Shown here piece by piece: positions 34,293 through 46,341 of a stretch of 64,000 nt of DNA. Below the pieces are notes generated by a model. That model was given only the letters and a program-made list of their open reading frames with translations, searched no databases and was not told the DNA's origin. The position numbers and the translations under genes were made by a program. The stretch is from Paraphoma chrysanthemicola (Eukaryota; Ascomycota; Dothideomycetes; Pleosporales; Phaeosphaeriaceae). Numbering within the stretch: the first letter of the stretch is position 1; each line of letters begins with the position of its first letter. Location: contig JAGMWG010000001.1 of NCBI GenBank assembly GCA_020744225.1, positions 310,001-374,000 of the forward strand, given 5' to 3'.

Positions 34293-37200
34293 CCCATATG
34301 CCGAAGGAATGGAAGCACCTAGGCCTGCTTGAGGCGTAATCGGCGGCGGAGATGGGAGCTAGAACGGCCCGGCCCGAAAGTCGGCCCTCATCTTCATGAA
34401 TCTAGGAGCGGAGTGCATATCACTGCAGACTACTTGATTCATGTTTTTCTTGTGTAGTTCTTCTCCTTCTTTAGCGAACAGGATCCATGCATCCTCACGC
34501 GACGTGGAAAGATTCTCGGTGTGTACCTTCGGAGTAGTTGAATGAATCGCACCCTACCGAACGCCAAGAAATAGCATCAGAACCGCGAAATAACATCGAG
34601 ATCACGAAACAGCATCAAAGCCACAAAATGACATGGCCATCACGAGCTATAGTGCTCAATCGTACTCTGCACCTCCCTAGCCATTCACAGTCTCTCTCTC
34701 TCTCTCTCTCATAGCCCTGACTGCCCTCCTTCTCTTCGCACTGACATCAATGCCCTCCCACTTCGCATTGCCTCTCACCAATTCCCGTACCACCCCGCCA
34801 ACATCCAGTCCCTCGGCTTTATTTAACCCCCACTAAGGCTCCATTCCCTTGGGAGCGTTATCTTTGACCCACTGATTCCGTTACTGCCACACAGCATCAA
34901 GCGCGTACAGCGTGACTTCCTGATCATCGTCTTTCCAGCCTCGCCGAGCAGCGCACCGAGAACTAGTGCATCTTTGCTGGTTTCGCACGTAAGACAATAA
35001 GCACAGGGAAAACGGGGTACAGTCTATCCCGCCGAGCCAACCATAGCTAAGCGACCGTTAATGGATGGTGGAGCATGCGGGTGAACGAATAATGGCGTCA
35101 AGTAGAGGCCCGATAGCCTGGATATACCATCGCGTAGAGCCGCATACTCCTACAGCGTGGGGAAGCGGGTCGATGAATTGTTTCCAGCGGTCGCTGGGCC
35201 TGAGGCCTTGCTAGGGTTCATAACGCCGACATGCAGAGTTGCTTGACACGAGGTCGAAGTGGCAAGCATCGATACGGTGTCGCCGACGTACGGTACTCGT
35301 TTTGGCTTTGATTCTTCATGCGAATCGAGTTCGCGCGGGCCGAACTCGACATGGGCGATTTCAAGACTTGCATCAACTCGTTTTAATGTCCAGTTTTCGA
35401 CGCCCAGGACCCGGTTTCGCATCCGGCCTTCGGCGTCATCATCACCAATCAAGGTATCCACGTCAGCCACAGTATCGTTTGTGGAATGTAGCGCAAATGG
35501 CGCTCTCTTCGTATTCAAATATTGTACAAGGATTAAGGTCTTGTTGGGTAGTTACACTCTTAGCGCTCGTGCCATCCAGCAGTGCTTTCACGAAGGTATC
35601 CGTGCATAGCGATATGACGGATCGGGTAGTAGTGGTATTTTGGTGAGTTGAAAGCCGGGCGTCGTTGCGAACAACAGGGCTTGCGTTAAGACCCTGGTCC
35701 TGGATAAGATTCGTCAGTACACACACTAGTATAATGAACACGATTGAGTTCGTATTCGTGAGTTCCGTGGTACCATTGTATCTCAGTGCCAGCATGATAC
35801 CATGACTCGAAAATGCGGCTTCGAAACCTAAAATCAGAGCGCAGTTTTTTGGAGGTCCTCGAAAGAGATGGAAATGATGTGCGATTTCCCATACACGCGC
35901 AACGCAAAACACGTGTTTTTTTTTTGCGAGATGGGCCTATTTCGGCACTACATTACGCCGAAAGATGGGAGACTCTTCCAACTCCGCATTCTACAAAATC
36001 ATGAAACTGACTTACAATGACGCTTTCGGTATGCTATTGGGCGAGTCCTTGCGCCCTATCAAGCGCTTCGCACGCGCTTCCGCTAGCAATCGCATATCCA
36101 TCGCGAACCTTATCTAGTTATTGTCGAACTCTAGGACCGCGCTTCGAAGATGATTGGAGTCTCAGTGGGTAGATAGTAGTGTGCGTCAAGGTGCTTGTGA
36201 TCTCTTTGTGCGTGAACGAGTAATGCGAAACCAATGCCGGCCCCACAAATGCCAACCACCACCTTGTAGTCGGCGGTATCAACGACCCTGAATCATGAAT
36301 CAGCAATAGTGAGATATTTGGGCAGGCTGGGAATCTTGAAGACTTACGTACGCATGTGGCCAGCGACTTACCCCGGACCCCGTGGCTGTGCTAGATAAGG
36401 CGTAATCTCGGTAGAAAAATGCGTAAACTTTGATTTCACGATAACCGACTAGCATTTTACCTGGACTCTCCTGGTGACATTGCACTTGTTCCGATGGTAA
36501 AGCACTCTCTGTTTCAAGTCCCGACTAGGGCATTTAATCCTTGCTCAACCAGTCAGACCGACAAGCATATCGGCGTCAGCCTCTGCTCGTAACGCTATCA
36601 GCAATTGGCACGCTGGACTAATAGCATCCTTTGAATTCAAAGCGGCTACTTAGGAATCCTTATGTTCAACGTTTTATTAGCTAAGGATTAGTACGGACTT
36701 TGACCCTAGCTATGACGTGTGGCGCTGTAAGCATAAAGCTGTAAGCCTTATGGGCGATCTGTTTCGACAATATCGTTTAGTGTCAGAAAACACACAATGA
36801 TGTCTTTATTTAACTACACTATACTCAAGTAAGTGAGTGGCGCATGGACTCGACGAATAAGATAGCAATGGCTGAAGTCAACAATTCACATCCCTCCTCG
36901 GTGGATTTCCACGCAATCGAGCGACTTTGGCGTTCGTATTGAAGCATACCCGCGTAGTACAATCGCTCGGCGCTTTTCTCCGAATGTCATTGCGTAAGAT
37001 TTGTTGGTCTCTCAGGCTCAGCCATGTTATTGGATGTGCTGAATTTCCATGATTCGCTATCCTGGATGCTCGATCTCCGGACTTTGGCGCCGCATCACCT
37101 CGATAACGTGGTTTCCGGGGTCTCGCTTGGCGCTTTTACGAGTCCTGCTCGATGACCGGTTCCCCGGTGATTTGCCATCCAAATGATTTCTTACGATTCA

Positions 37201-37304
37201 GAGGTAGAACATGACTGCATGAAGCATTGCGTGGCTGACCAGTGTTGAATGTGGTCATTCCCTTGTGCTTATCTGACTAGTAATGTGTGTAACGAATATG
37301 CCGA
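34293..37304. other. Gene-poor 3-kb interval at left edge of the cluster
   Basis: Separates the FAD oxidoreductase from the cluster regulator. Frames on both strands are short and unrecognisable. A (TC)10 run occurs at 34691-34710. AT-rich around 36600-36850. No transposase or RNA gene recognised. Confidence 0.45.
34691..34710. repeat. (TC)10 dinucleotide microsatellite
   Basis: Ten uninterrupted TC units. Confidence 0.95.
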
Positions 37305-38644
37305 CTAGCCGCTACCATTCAGGTTCCGTGCATTCTGGATAACCGTCCGTAGCTGATCGCGCAGTACACATGCTTGCATGTTATTGGAGGTCGAGTCACT
37401 ATCAGTTTCCAAGCCTGTAACATGGTACCTCGGTAGGCGATGCAAGAGTGGTTGGACATGCTCTTTCAGCTCGCCTAAGACCACCTGTGCTCGCACGACG
37501 CGCTGAACCTCTGAGTCGAGACAGTACTTCCCCATGTAAATAGGTCGAGCGATGATACGTTCGGCCATGGTGCCCTGGGATGATTTTGTATCAAGTAACA
37601 TCTTTGTCTGGCGTTCTTGATTCTCCGACCTTTCGCCGACGGCTTCGATTGCTGCCCCATACCATGATATGATCTTGCTCGTCGCAAGATAGCAGGCTAG
37701 TGACACACTCTGATCACTCGAGCAGGTGCAATCAAGTATCTTCTTGACAGATGTCGCGGCCTCGCGATTGGTGAAAAGTACCGTGTCAACATCGCGAATA
37801 TCAGTTTTGGATGACTCAATAGCGGTCATCGGGTCTGATGTTGCGACCATGCAAGGCTCGCGCATGACGCTTAGGTCATTGACGACTTGCAAAGCCAGTG
37901 CCATGCAATCGTGGGCACGCTGGACAGTACGTTCCAGTGATTTTCGGAATGGACCTACTTGATCGAGGTCGAAGATTGGATGGCTGGAGAACGACTTTAG
38001 CCCATCAAAAGTGAATTCCGGTGTGGAAGTTGGCAAGCTTTGCCACAGTATTTCGGGATCGATGAGTTGAGTCGCTTCCGTCAAGTCATTTGTTGTATGC
38101 AGGGACGAGCTTCGCGAGGCTGTGCCTTCGGTATCGGGTGGCGAAGCAAGAAAATCGAAATTTAGGTCTGGAAAGAAATTCGGGTCGTCGAAAGGATTGG
38201 GTTCGATGTCGCGCGGCGAATCGATTGTGGCATTGTTTGAATGAGCTTTTCGAGGAGATGTCGTCGTCAACGATGATGTCGATCCAAATAATGATGTGCT
38301 GGGGTCACTGGTGACTGCAGGACTGTCTACGATAGTGGGTAGAAACGCAACGTTGGATCCGGTACCGTCCCTCTGGGTGTTCATGGATGACGAGCGACGA
38401 CCAGTCCGCTGTGAATAGCTGTAGTTGCACTGGAGTTTCTTGGTGGTGCACCGCGCACACGAGGGACGCTGCTTGCCGCATTTGATCTTCTACTCATGTG
38501 AGTGAATACATTAGCGCTTGTTCCTCGCTGGGGCAGTGAAGGTAGACCAACCTGGGCACTGCAGTTGTTGCACGAATCTCGAATCTTACGTCGGCTCTCA
38601 TTGGGCAATTTGGACGTTGATGAAGTGGACATTTGCGTAGCCAT
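37305..38644 (-). CDS. AflR-type Zn2Cys6 transcription factor (CTB8-like cluster regulator)
   Basis: Predicted pathway-specific activator, 425 aa in two exons: 38644-38552 and 38489-37305. The 62-nt intron (donor GTTGGT, acceptor GAGTAG) splits the zinc cluster; joining gives the pattern C-x2-C-x6-C-x6-C-x2-C-x6-C (starting CNNC, ending LQC). ATG 38644 (MATQMSTSS). Downstream is an AflR-like domain: REAATSVKKILDCTCSSD, ACYLATSKIISWYGAAIEA and RAQVVLGELKEHVQPLL. The family includes AflR (aflatoxin) and CTB8 (cercosporin). Its place beside the PKS cluster, and TCG-N5-CGA motifs in two cluster promoters, fit a local activator. Which genes it binds is inferred. Confidence 0.87.
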
Positions 38645-39767
38645 TGTGAGATTCAGTTCCAGAGGAGGTGAACAGGTGTTTGGTGTCTATGTGCTGCGTC
38701 GTTAGCTCAGTGCGTTGTAGTATATGATAGCCCGAGATATCAGGCTTGCCGGATGGAGAAAACACACCGTGTGCAGCTATAGCAATTGCTTTGACAGGTC
38801 GAGTCTTCACGGCTGGCGTAAGCGGCATGTCGATGTTCTGCAGTCCTAGCGCAATCCAGTATCTGCAATGCGCCTTTCGTAACTTGAATAGGCAGAGAGC
38901 ACGAGCTAACACGGGAAGCTGAAAGACGTGTGCATCGATGGAGCAGGCCTGCTGCTAGGGTCTGCAGCGCCGCCGGAATGTTATAAGATCGGCTTGGCTT
39001 GCAGGCACATCTTAACGGACATGCTAATGCTGGCGGGGTACCTGGCGTGTCGTTCACTTAATCCATGACAGCGTAACCAAACATGGCGTAGTCCAGCTCG
39101 GTGCCGTAAAAGGGACGCACGGCATGGCAGAAGTCTAGTATCCCGTGTGCTTGCATCTAGTGCTGTCCAGGACGTAGTTGCGCCGGGTAGAGAGATACCT
39201 AGGAGGCCAAGGCGCCGGGTATGACCTGATATCACCACACATAAGCTAGGCAAACATGTCAGCCGTCGCACGGAACCTTGGCCGTATTCCTACAGCCAAG
39301 GATCTGGTGAACGGGCGGGTGCCATGGTCTCTAGGCGTCCGGAAGTGGCGCCGCGCTGGAAGGGTGCGTCCGCCACCACCATGTGGGCGTGCCGATAGTG
39401 GCAAGCAACATTGGCTTCGTGGGAGCGTGGCACCCCACGTCTGTGCCCGTATACGCATATGAGTGGAGCTAAAAACAAGCAAGCATGCTGGTGCATTGTG
39501 TGTCCGAGTGAATATGCATTTCGCTACGGGCCCGCTCCCACACACGGCCACTGAAGAGGCGATTCTTGTCGCAGTGGTCTGTGCTCTAGCCTAACCCCAC
39601 TCGCCAAGCTTAGCTCGCCTTATTCACGCTTCGCAGCCTTCGTTCCTCCAACACTCCCATTCCCTGTACATGCATAACGTCCACGCGCGGGGCCTACACG
39701 CGGACTCGTAACCGGGCTTGGCCCAGCCCTCTCACCCAACCACTTTCGACTTTGACTGAACAATGTC
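38645..39767. other. Intergenic between regulator and methyltransferase
   Basis: Promoter of the regulator and 3' region of the methyltransferase. No convincing gene. Confidence 0.45.
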
Positions 39768-41230
39768 TCAAGCACCGTTCGAGACGGTCGAAATGCCGTT
39801 GGTACCATTGTGGGTCTTCAGCTTATTACCGACGTCAACCACCGCCTCGATCAGGGACAGTTCGCCCCCAGTTGTCGGCTGGTGAACTCTGCCCACCCGC
39901 AGTCTCGGGCTCGCTGCCCCGAATAGCCCTTCAAAAGCTGAAAGTGTCCTTTCGCGCCCATTCAGATTCATCAGCATGAGAAGATCTCGGTCACTATGAC
40001 CCAACGCGAGCTTATGTCAGCAATAGCATTCCTTTCGGGGAGTTCCTGAGAGTCGGTCAATGGGGCCAACTTACTGGCATTTTCTCTCAATGCGCTGTGC
40101 TGCCAACCCTGCTTTGCCAGGCTCCGGGATAACCACCTCGTTGAGAACGAGACGGTCCTGAGAGCGCATTCCTTGCGCCATTGCAGCAACAATCTGACCT
40201 GCATACTTATCGCTCCAGTCGTGAAGGATGAAGCGAGCGAAAAACACGACTGGGCGGTCATCAGTCGCATGGTGGCCGGGTTGCGGCTTGAAGAAGTCGT
40301 GGACGCGGAACGAGACTCGGTCCTTCAGCTCGTCTGGACAGTTACGAGACCCAAATTCTACAGTCTCGGCAAGGTCCTGGATCTCGAACCGCAACTTGGG
40401 ATATTTGCGAGCGAGAGCGAGGGAAACATGGCCAGGACCGCCTCCTACGTCAACCACCAGCGTACCCTCCTTTAGTTCATGCCATGGGTAGCCTCCATCT
40501 ATGACATGTGCAACATCATAAGCTCCTCCAGCTGATATACCCTTCATTGCTCGAGCGAACATTTCAGATCCCTCGGGCGAAGACTTCAGGTGCTCAAATT
40601 GCGACAAGCGTTGCCCGATTGACACAGAGTACGCAGTCTCGTTAGGCTCGGAGCTTGCGCCATATGTTTCGATGGCTTTAGGAAGCTGTGCACCCGCGGG
40701 ATATGCAATATTTGTACAGAGATACAGCCATGCCTCCAAGTCTGGATCTGTTGCTAGCTTGAATTCAAGGATAGTCAGCATCTTCTGGCGAGAGAACTTC
40801 ATACGTGACGTACCAATCGGGACGCGTCGTTGTGGGCAACCTGCCCGTGGCTTGCGGGAGTGAAAAGCCCAAAGGACATGGCGTGTTGCAGCAAGCGCTC
40901 AACCAAAGTGGCCGGAACCCCTGACGATTTTCCGGATGCTGCAACGGTATCCGCCACGTCTGCGTATGTCGCAGATCCCTGCAGCGGGACGGCGTGATGG
41001 AGACGGTATTTGACGATGAGCTGAAGGGTGGCTGTTGCGCAATGTTGAAAAGACAGGTCGATCAGCCACTGCCGTGGGGTTCGATAAGCAAGAACCAAGC
41101 GTTCTGCTGCATCGAGAAGTGCTGTTTTGGCTCTAGCCTCGATGTCCGCAGCGTCTGCTGCATGGTTTGCAGCGACCTCCAAATCGGCGGCGGCCTTTGT
41201 TATCGATGCTGTGAGCTGGAACAAAGACAT
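39768..41230 (-). CDS. SAM-dependent O-methyltransferase (CTB2-like)
   Basis: Plant/fungal-type O-methyltransferase family 2, predicted to methylate a phenolic hydroxyl of the polyketide. 441 aa in three exons: 41230-40814, 40757-40075, 39993-39768. Introns are 56 nt (GTACGT, CTGAC branch) and 81 nt (GTAAGT, CTGAC), both in phase. Seen: N-terminal winged-helix dimerisation region, SAM-binding VVDVGGGPGHVSLALA near residue 238, catalytic-His region FARFILHDWSDKYAGQI near 315, and the C-terminal LMLMNLNGRERTLSAFEGLF typical of the family. It is divergent from the MFS exporter with 386 bp between start codons. In the cercosporin pathway CTB2 does an O-methylation after the PKS and CTB3; that role is assigned here by analogy. 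Confidence 0.88.
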
Positions 41231-41616
41231 GTTGGGTGTATAGAAGAGGCCGAATCAGGTGTGTATCCCGGTGGTCGTGCATCATTGACTTTATGTATGA
41301 GGAAGCCATGGCTTCTGCTCGTCCTCCTGCCACCAATCATCTACGCACCGCAAACAAAGACCCGAGTCACGTGAAAGTCCGCCGCGCCCCGAGTGCACCG
41401 GTTCCGCGTCGTACAGACGTTCTCCGAGAGCCCCAGCGTCAGCCAAAACCCCTTTTGGATCTGCATATATGCAATGAAAGGGACGAGTCGATGAGCGGTC
41501 TCTCGTAAACCGACAAACTCTTTGCATTGTTTTTGCATTTTCCGTTATCAACGCATGCAGCCAGTTTTCTTGGGCGCAGAACTGGACAGCCACTCAACTT
41601 CACCGTGCACAACAAC
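41231..41616. promoter_or_regulatory. Shared divergent promoter, methyltransferase / MFS
   Basis: 386 bp separate the two start codons. It holds a CACGTG palindrome at 41368-41373 and a TCG-TAAAC-CGA site at 41503-41513, both candidates for co-regulation of the pair. Confidence 0.6.
41503..41513. promoter_or_regulatory. Candidate AflR-type site TCG-N5-CGA
   Basis: The 11-bp palindrome TCGTAAACCGA matches the known AflR consensus TCG-N5-CGA. It lies 104 bp before the MFS start. The cluster encodes an AflR-like factor. Binding is not shown. Confidence 0.45.
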
Positions 41617-43612
41617 ATGTCTCGCTCTCATCCCGGGTCCGAAGCTCTACCCTTGTCCAACGGTGCACCCTCCCAACTCACGTTTGTGGCACTCTTTTTT
41701 GCTCTTTGCCTAGCAGTATTGTGTCAGGCTCTTGACAACACTATTCTTGCTACAGCCATCCCGAAGATCACCGACGACTTCAAATCTCTTGCAGACGTTG
41801 GGTAAGCAGCCTGCATCTGTACTCTGTCACACTCTAATGCTTCCTCAGCTGGTATGGCTCTGGTTACCTACTCACGACTTGCGCCTTCCAGCTCTCGTAC
41901 GGGAAACTTTACAATCTGTTTTCGATCAAGTGGGTGTTCATGGTCGCACTCGGTCTTTTCGAGATTGGAAGCTTGGTATGTGGTGCGGCTCCAAACTCGG
42001 TCGGCCTGATTCTGGGCAGAGTGGTTGCTGGGATTGGGTCTGGTGGCATCTTTTCTGGTGTAAGTCAAGTTTCATCATCAGTACTTTCGGCCCAAGCACT
42101 TTCGCATGACTTTCTGTTCAGTGCACTGCACCGTTGCGTAGACTGTGAAACAACTGCCACAGGAGAAGATTGCCATGTCTAGGCTCACATGGCACTGACT
42201 CCATGCGTAGGCCACTCTTATCGTCGCCGAGTTCAAACCGTTGAACGAGCGGCCAATCTACAACGGCATTCTTGGCGCCATGTATGCTATAGCCAGTGTG
42301 GCAGGACCCTTGATGGGCGGGGCATTTACTGGTAGGTCCAATGGATGACATCTCTACTTTGGAGCGCCCGAACTGACCAATAGAACATGTCACTTGGCGG
42401 CTATGTTTTTACATTAATCTACCACTTGGCCTAGTCACAGCGGTGATTGTTGTATTCCTCGTTCCGAACAGTTACGATCCCGAACGCCACAGTAGGCGAA
42501 AATTGACACTTCGAGAGAAAGCGCATGAGATGGACCTGTATGGTCTTGCAGTGCTTGTGCCCGCCATAGTCTCAATTCTGCTTGCCACCCAATGGGGCGG
42601 TGCGAGGTACCCATGGAAGAACGGGCGTATCATTGCTCTGTTCATTATCGGGTTCTTGTTGCTGTTCGCCTTTGTTTTCATTGAAATCCGGCAAGGCGAC
42701 CGGGCAATTGTTCCCCCGAGTGTGATCAAGAGACGTACAGTATGGGCCTGCTCACTGTTCTCTTTCTTGCTGTTTGGCTCCTTTCTTGCCATTTGCTACT
42801 ATCTCCCGATCTGGTTCCAAGCTATCAAAGGCGACGGCGCTACAGAGAGCGGTATTCACAACTTGCCGAGTATTCTGGGCACTACAATTTTCTCGATTGT
42901 AGCCGGAGGCATGGTCTTTGCCATCGGCTACTACACATGGGCTTGCATACTTGCTAGCATTCTTGGCGCTGTGGTATGCATAAGTCTCACGTCAGCACAC
43001 GGAATTTACCTACTGACCGAACATAGGGCGCAGGTCTACTCTCAACTTTGGAGGTCAACACTGGAGCGCCGAAATGGATAGGCTATCAGATCCTTTACGG
43101 AGCAGGGATTGGTCTCGGCCTCAACCAGTCATTGATTGCAGTGCAAGCCGCCCTTCCACCCTTCCAGATCGCTGAAGGGACCGCTGTCATCATCTTCATG
43201 CAGACCTTCGGCGGCACGATCATCATAGCCGTCGCGCAGAACGTTTTCAACAACAAACTTATCTCAAATGTCCTCGCAGCGGGTATACCAGTTAATCCTG
43301 CCGCGCTTCTCTCCGTGGGCGCGACGAGGCTGCAGACCCTGGTCGAGCCTCAGTATTTCAACCGACTTCAGTCCGCGTACAACGAAAGTATCACTCAGGT
43401 CAGCTCCCCCGCCACCGTGAAATCGCCCAGACTGACGAGGACAGACTTTCTACGTCGCCGTTGCCACAGCCGGCCTCAGCATCATTGGCAGTGTGCTAAT
43501 TCCTTGGTTCAGCGTCAAAAAGCCCCAGCACACGGAGACCCAGATTGGCGATGCCGAGAAGTCGCTGGAAGTTCGGGACCAAGGGCCTTCCGACGAAGAC
43601 AAGACCCTCTAG
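41617..43612 (+). CDS. MFS transporter, DHA2/14-TM (CTB4-like exporter)
   Basis: Predicted plasma-membrane exporter of the cluster product, 548 aa in six exons: 41617-41801, 41849-42059, 42211-42331, 42384-42973, 43027-43398, 43445-43612. Introns are 47, 151, 52, 53 and 46 nt, all GT-AG and in phase; the 151-nt one is longer than the rest. Seen: LDNTILATAIPKITDDF (motif D1), YGKLYNLFSIKWVF (motif A), ILGRVVAGIGSGGIF (motif B), VAGPLMGGAFT (motif C) and WRLCFYINLPLG. Hydrophilic C-tail rich in Asp/Glu. In cercosporin producers, CTB4 of this family secretes the toxin and contributes to self-protection; this gene probably does the same (inference). Confidence 0.88.
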
Positions 43613-46341
43613 AGAGCCAAGAATGCTCGTCGTGCTGATATTGAGAGCTTCAGGCGTATTCGACAACGGTTAGTGCGGACGAAGAATGGGAATCTACAGG
43701 GCTTAGAAATGCATCCGGACTGGCGGCGACTACAGTCTTCGGCCCTTTTGCTTGCATACAGGCAGGAACATGCGGATTAGGGATGTAAACTAGTAATCAG
43801 CATTTCTTGGCACGTCGCGACACTGTTCTCTCCTCTATGTGGGGCCGTCCACGACCTATCCTATCCTGCGGCAGCGGCATGCGGGTGTCCTCCCTGCAGC
43901 TTTCCTCTACCTCGCTTATTCCCGTTGACATAACAGGTGTGGAGACCTTGTAGACCGTCGACTAGGTTCGGGAGAAATGCTTGAAATGAACGATGAGCCG
44001 GCAGCGAGTAAAGAGTTAGGGCTAGCGGCATGGATCGTACACCGATAGACATGGTGTCCGTCACACGTGTGCGCTTTCGTCTATGTAAGAAGCACAGCCG
44101 GGGATCACAGTTCCCCGGTATCCTTTGTGCGAACCAAGGATCGAAGATCGTGGGCCTAATCTCATATACGGGTGTACCCAAATGCTTGCTCAACGGCGAC
44201 CTCTGCCCAGGGTATATTGGTGGTACCGATCGATCTCGTACCACTTGTCTGACAAAGTTTACGCACGGCGGTACCAGGCCGACTAAGATAGCATTGGGCG
44301 GTCCGATGCTGGATTTACAACTTCTCCAGTCTACATGATTGGGCACGCGGTTCCGCTTCACTGCTGGCATCGAGGTCATATATACGAAACACGAATCGTT
44401 TGTTCGATTGGCGAGAAAGGCTAGAGGTGTCCGGCTGCACACATTTGGAGGGCGAAAGTCGATGTTCACCAAGACCGTAATCTTCAAAAAAAGGCGTGGG
44501 GGACGGCGAGAAACCCTACACATTATGCGCAATGACAACGCGCAGAGCATAGTTATGCAGCGCTGCGAGGATGTGTGTCCCGGCGAATTGCGATTCGGCA
44601 CTTGATGCAGCAAAACGTGCGACGCAGTCCGGCTCTTGAGCCAATTCGTCGATCGCGCTCGGCTCTGGCTCCAAGCTTAGCAGGTGGCAAGGAGATAGCA
44701 CAAACCTTAAGATAACCTCACATACTCCTTCGAAAACGACATTGCGGACAAGGCCGTCATCTGCGGTGTTCTTCCTTCTGTTGGTAGGTGCTGGAAGGTT
44801 GGCGATACAAGGATGGCCAGTGTGTGTCAGATGGTGTTGGATGCCCACGTTGTCGGTTCCGAAAAGTGCCGCCATGCTGGCAATTCGGCCCGCAACACAT
44901 CACCATTGCGGAACACTTCCATTTTAAGCTTATGATACGACATTGCAGAAGACGGGCCTACGCGGTCACGTGAACGTTACGAGTAGGCTTCGAAAAGCCA
45001 GCAGAGTATCACCCATGGCTCGGTTACCTAGTGCATTTGTGTACGCACGTACGTCACAGTCAATGTATGTGAATGGCAGTCGCATACAGCACCCTGAACG
45101 ATTACGTCGCCACGGAAATTGCGACACGGATGATGTTGCCCGGAATGAACGCTACCATGTTGTGGCCAGAAACGTATACAGACATGTTGCATGCAGCCCA
45201 ATATCCCTTCTTCCTTGTTCTACGCCGAAGCTGCCGGAACAGATTACCCATGAGTCTAGCCCAGGCTATGCCTGGCCTACTGCCACGGACGCGAGACGTA
45301 GATCCCGCGGTGGGTCTGGGGAAATGACTCGGCAGAAGTCATTCAGGGTCTAGAGGTACTCGATTAGCATCAAATGTCGTTGGGAAAGTGTATGACATAG
45401 TTGCGCCGGGGTTTGCTGCACATGAGAAACAATTCATCAACAAGTGTGTGCCCATTGACTGGACCATTTGGAAACCAGACCTCACGATAGGTCTATGCAT
45501 GAGCTTGAGGATAGACATGCAGCATAGCCGAGCACTGCGGGAGCCCGCCAAGTACTATTTCGAAGATACAGGTTGGCAGTCTTTATTCGCCATTGCTAAG
45601 GACATGGGCAGAAACGTCAGGCGAGAGCGGTGTCTTCGTATGTATCCGAGCGAAGAATGAGGGCGGCAGGATCGCCGACTCAGCAAACTTTAGATCATGA
45701 AAGAGATCTTAACAGTACGATTATAGCATACCGATAGAGTTTCACAGGCGCATACAAGACGAGTCCAAGCAACGGCCATGAACTGCTGCGTCAAGAATGC
45801 GGGGAGGCTTCTTGGCGCATGCTGACCTCCCCTTGGGCCGATCACAGGAACCAATCTGGCAACACGTGGCTGTGATCGATCTTGCATGGCATAAACGAGA
45901 AGATCGTCATAATGGAATTCTGAGAGACGCATCATTAATTACTGGTGATGCTCCCCGTTCCCCGTTCCCCGTGACGAAGTAGGAATGATGCTCGAAGCAA
46001 TAGCCATGTAGTTCCTCACAAAGGCAAGATTGAATATACACGACAGGCACAAGGGAGGAGCCATGGCTTCGTCAGGTGGAGGCCAAGCGTGGGCCCAGAC
46101 ACGCACAACGTTGTTGGAACGCAGAAAACGATGTGAGTGGTTGGATTAGAACTAGGATGGTACCCGGCAATTTAGTTCGGTAAATGAAGAACTCATATAA
46201 CAACCGCCAAGCTCTCCACATCACGACCATCAGAATCGATCTTGCTTGGAAAAGTGATACAAAGTCCGACTTCAACCGTACGGCATGTCACGACAAAACC
46301 CGGTGGCCGACCACCCAACTTGTTGGGAGCACTGCTTCCAT
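43613..46341. other. 2.7-kb intra-cluster gap without a recognisable gene
   Basis: Lies between the 3' ends of the MFS and CTB3-like genes. The longest frames (44613-43861 minus, 250 codons; several of 80-136 codons plus) have no family signature and overlap each other on opposite strands. Could be relic sequence of a lost pathway gene, or simply spacer. Confidence 0.4.

Noticed and set aside
38690..38760. TTAGCTCAGT string resembling a tRNA D-arm
   Set aside because: No matching anticodon stem or GTTCRA T-loop nearby.
43861..44613. 250-codon minus-strand frame inside the cluster
   Set aside because: Composition and lack of any motif suggest chance; overlaps open frames on the other strand.
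45073..45660. Plus-strand frames of 84-90 codons between the MFS and CTB3-like genes
   Set aside because: Not alignable by eye to any family, no consistent splice joining; may be relic but not callable as genes.
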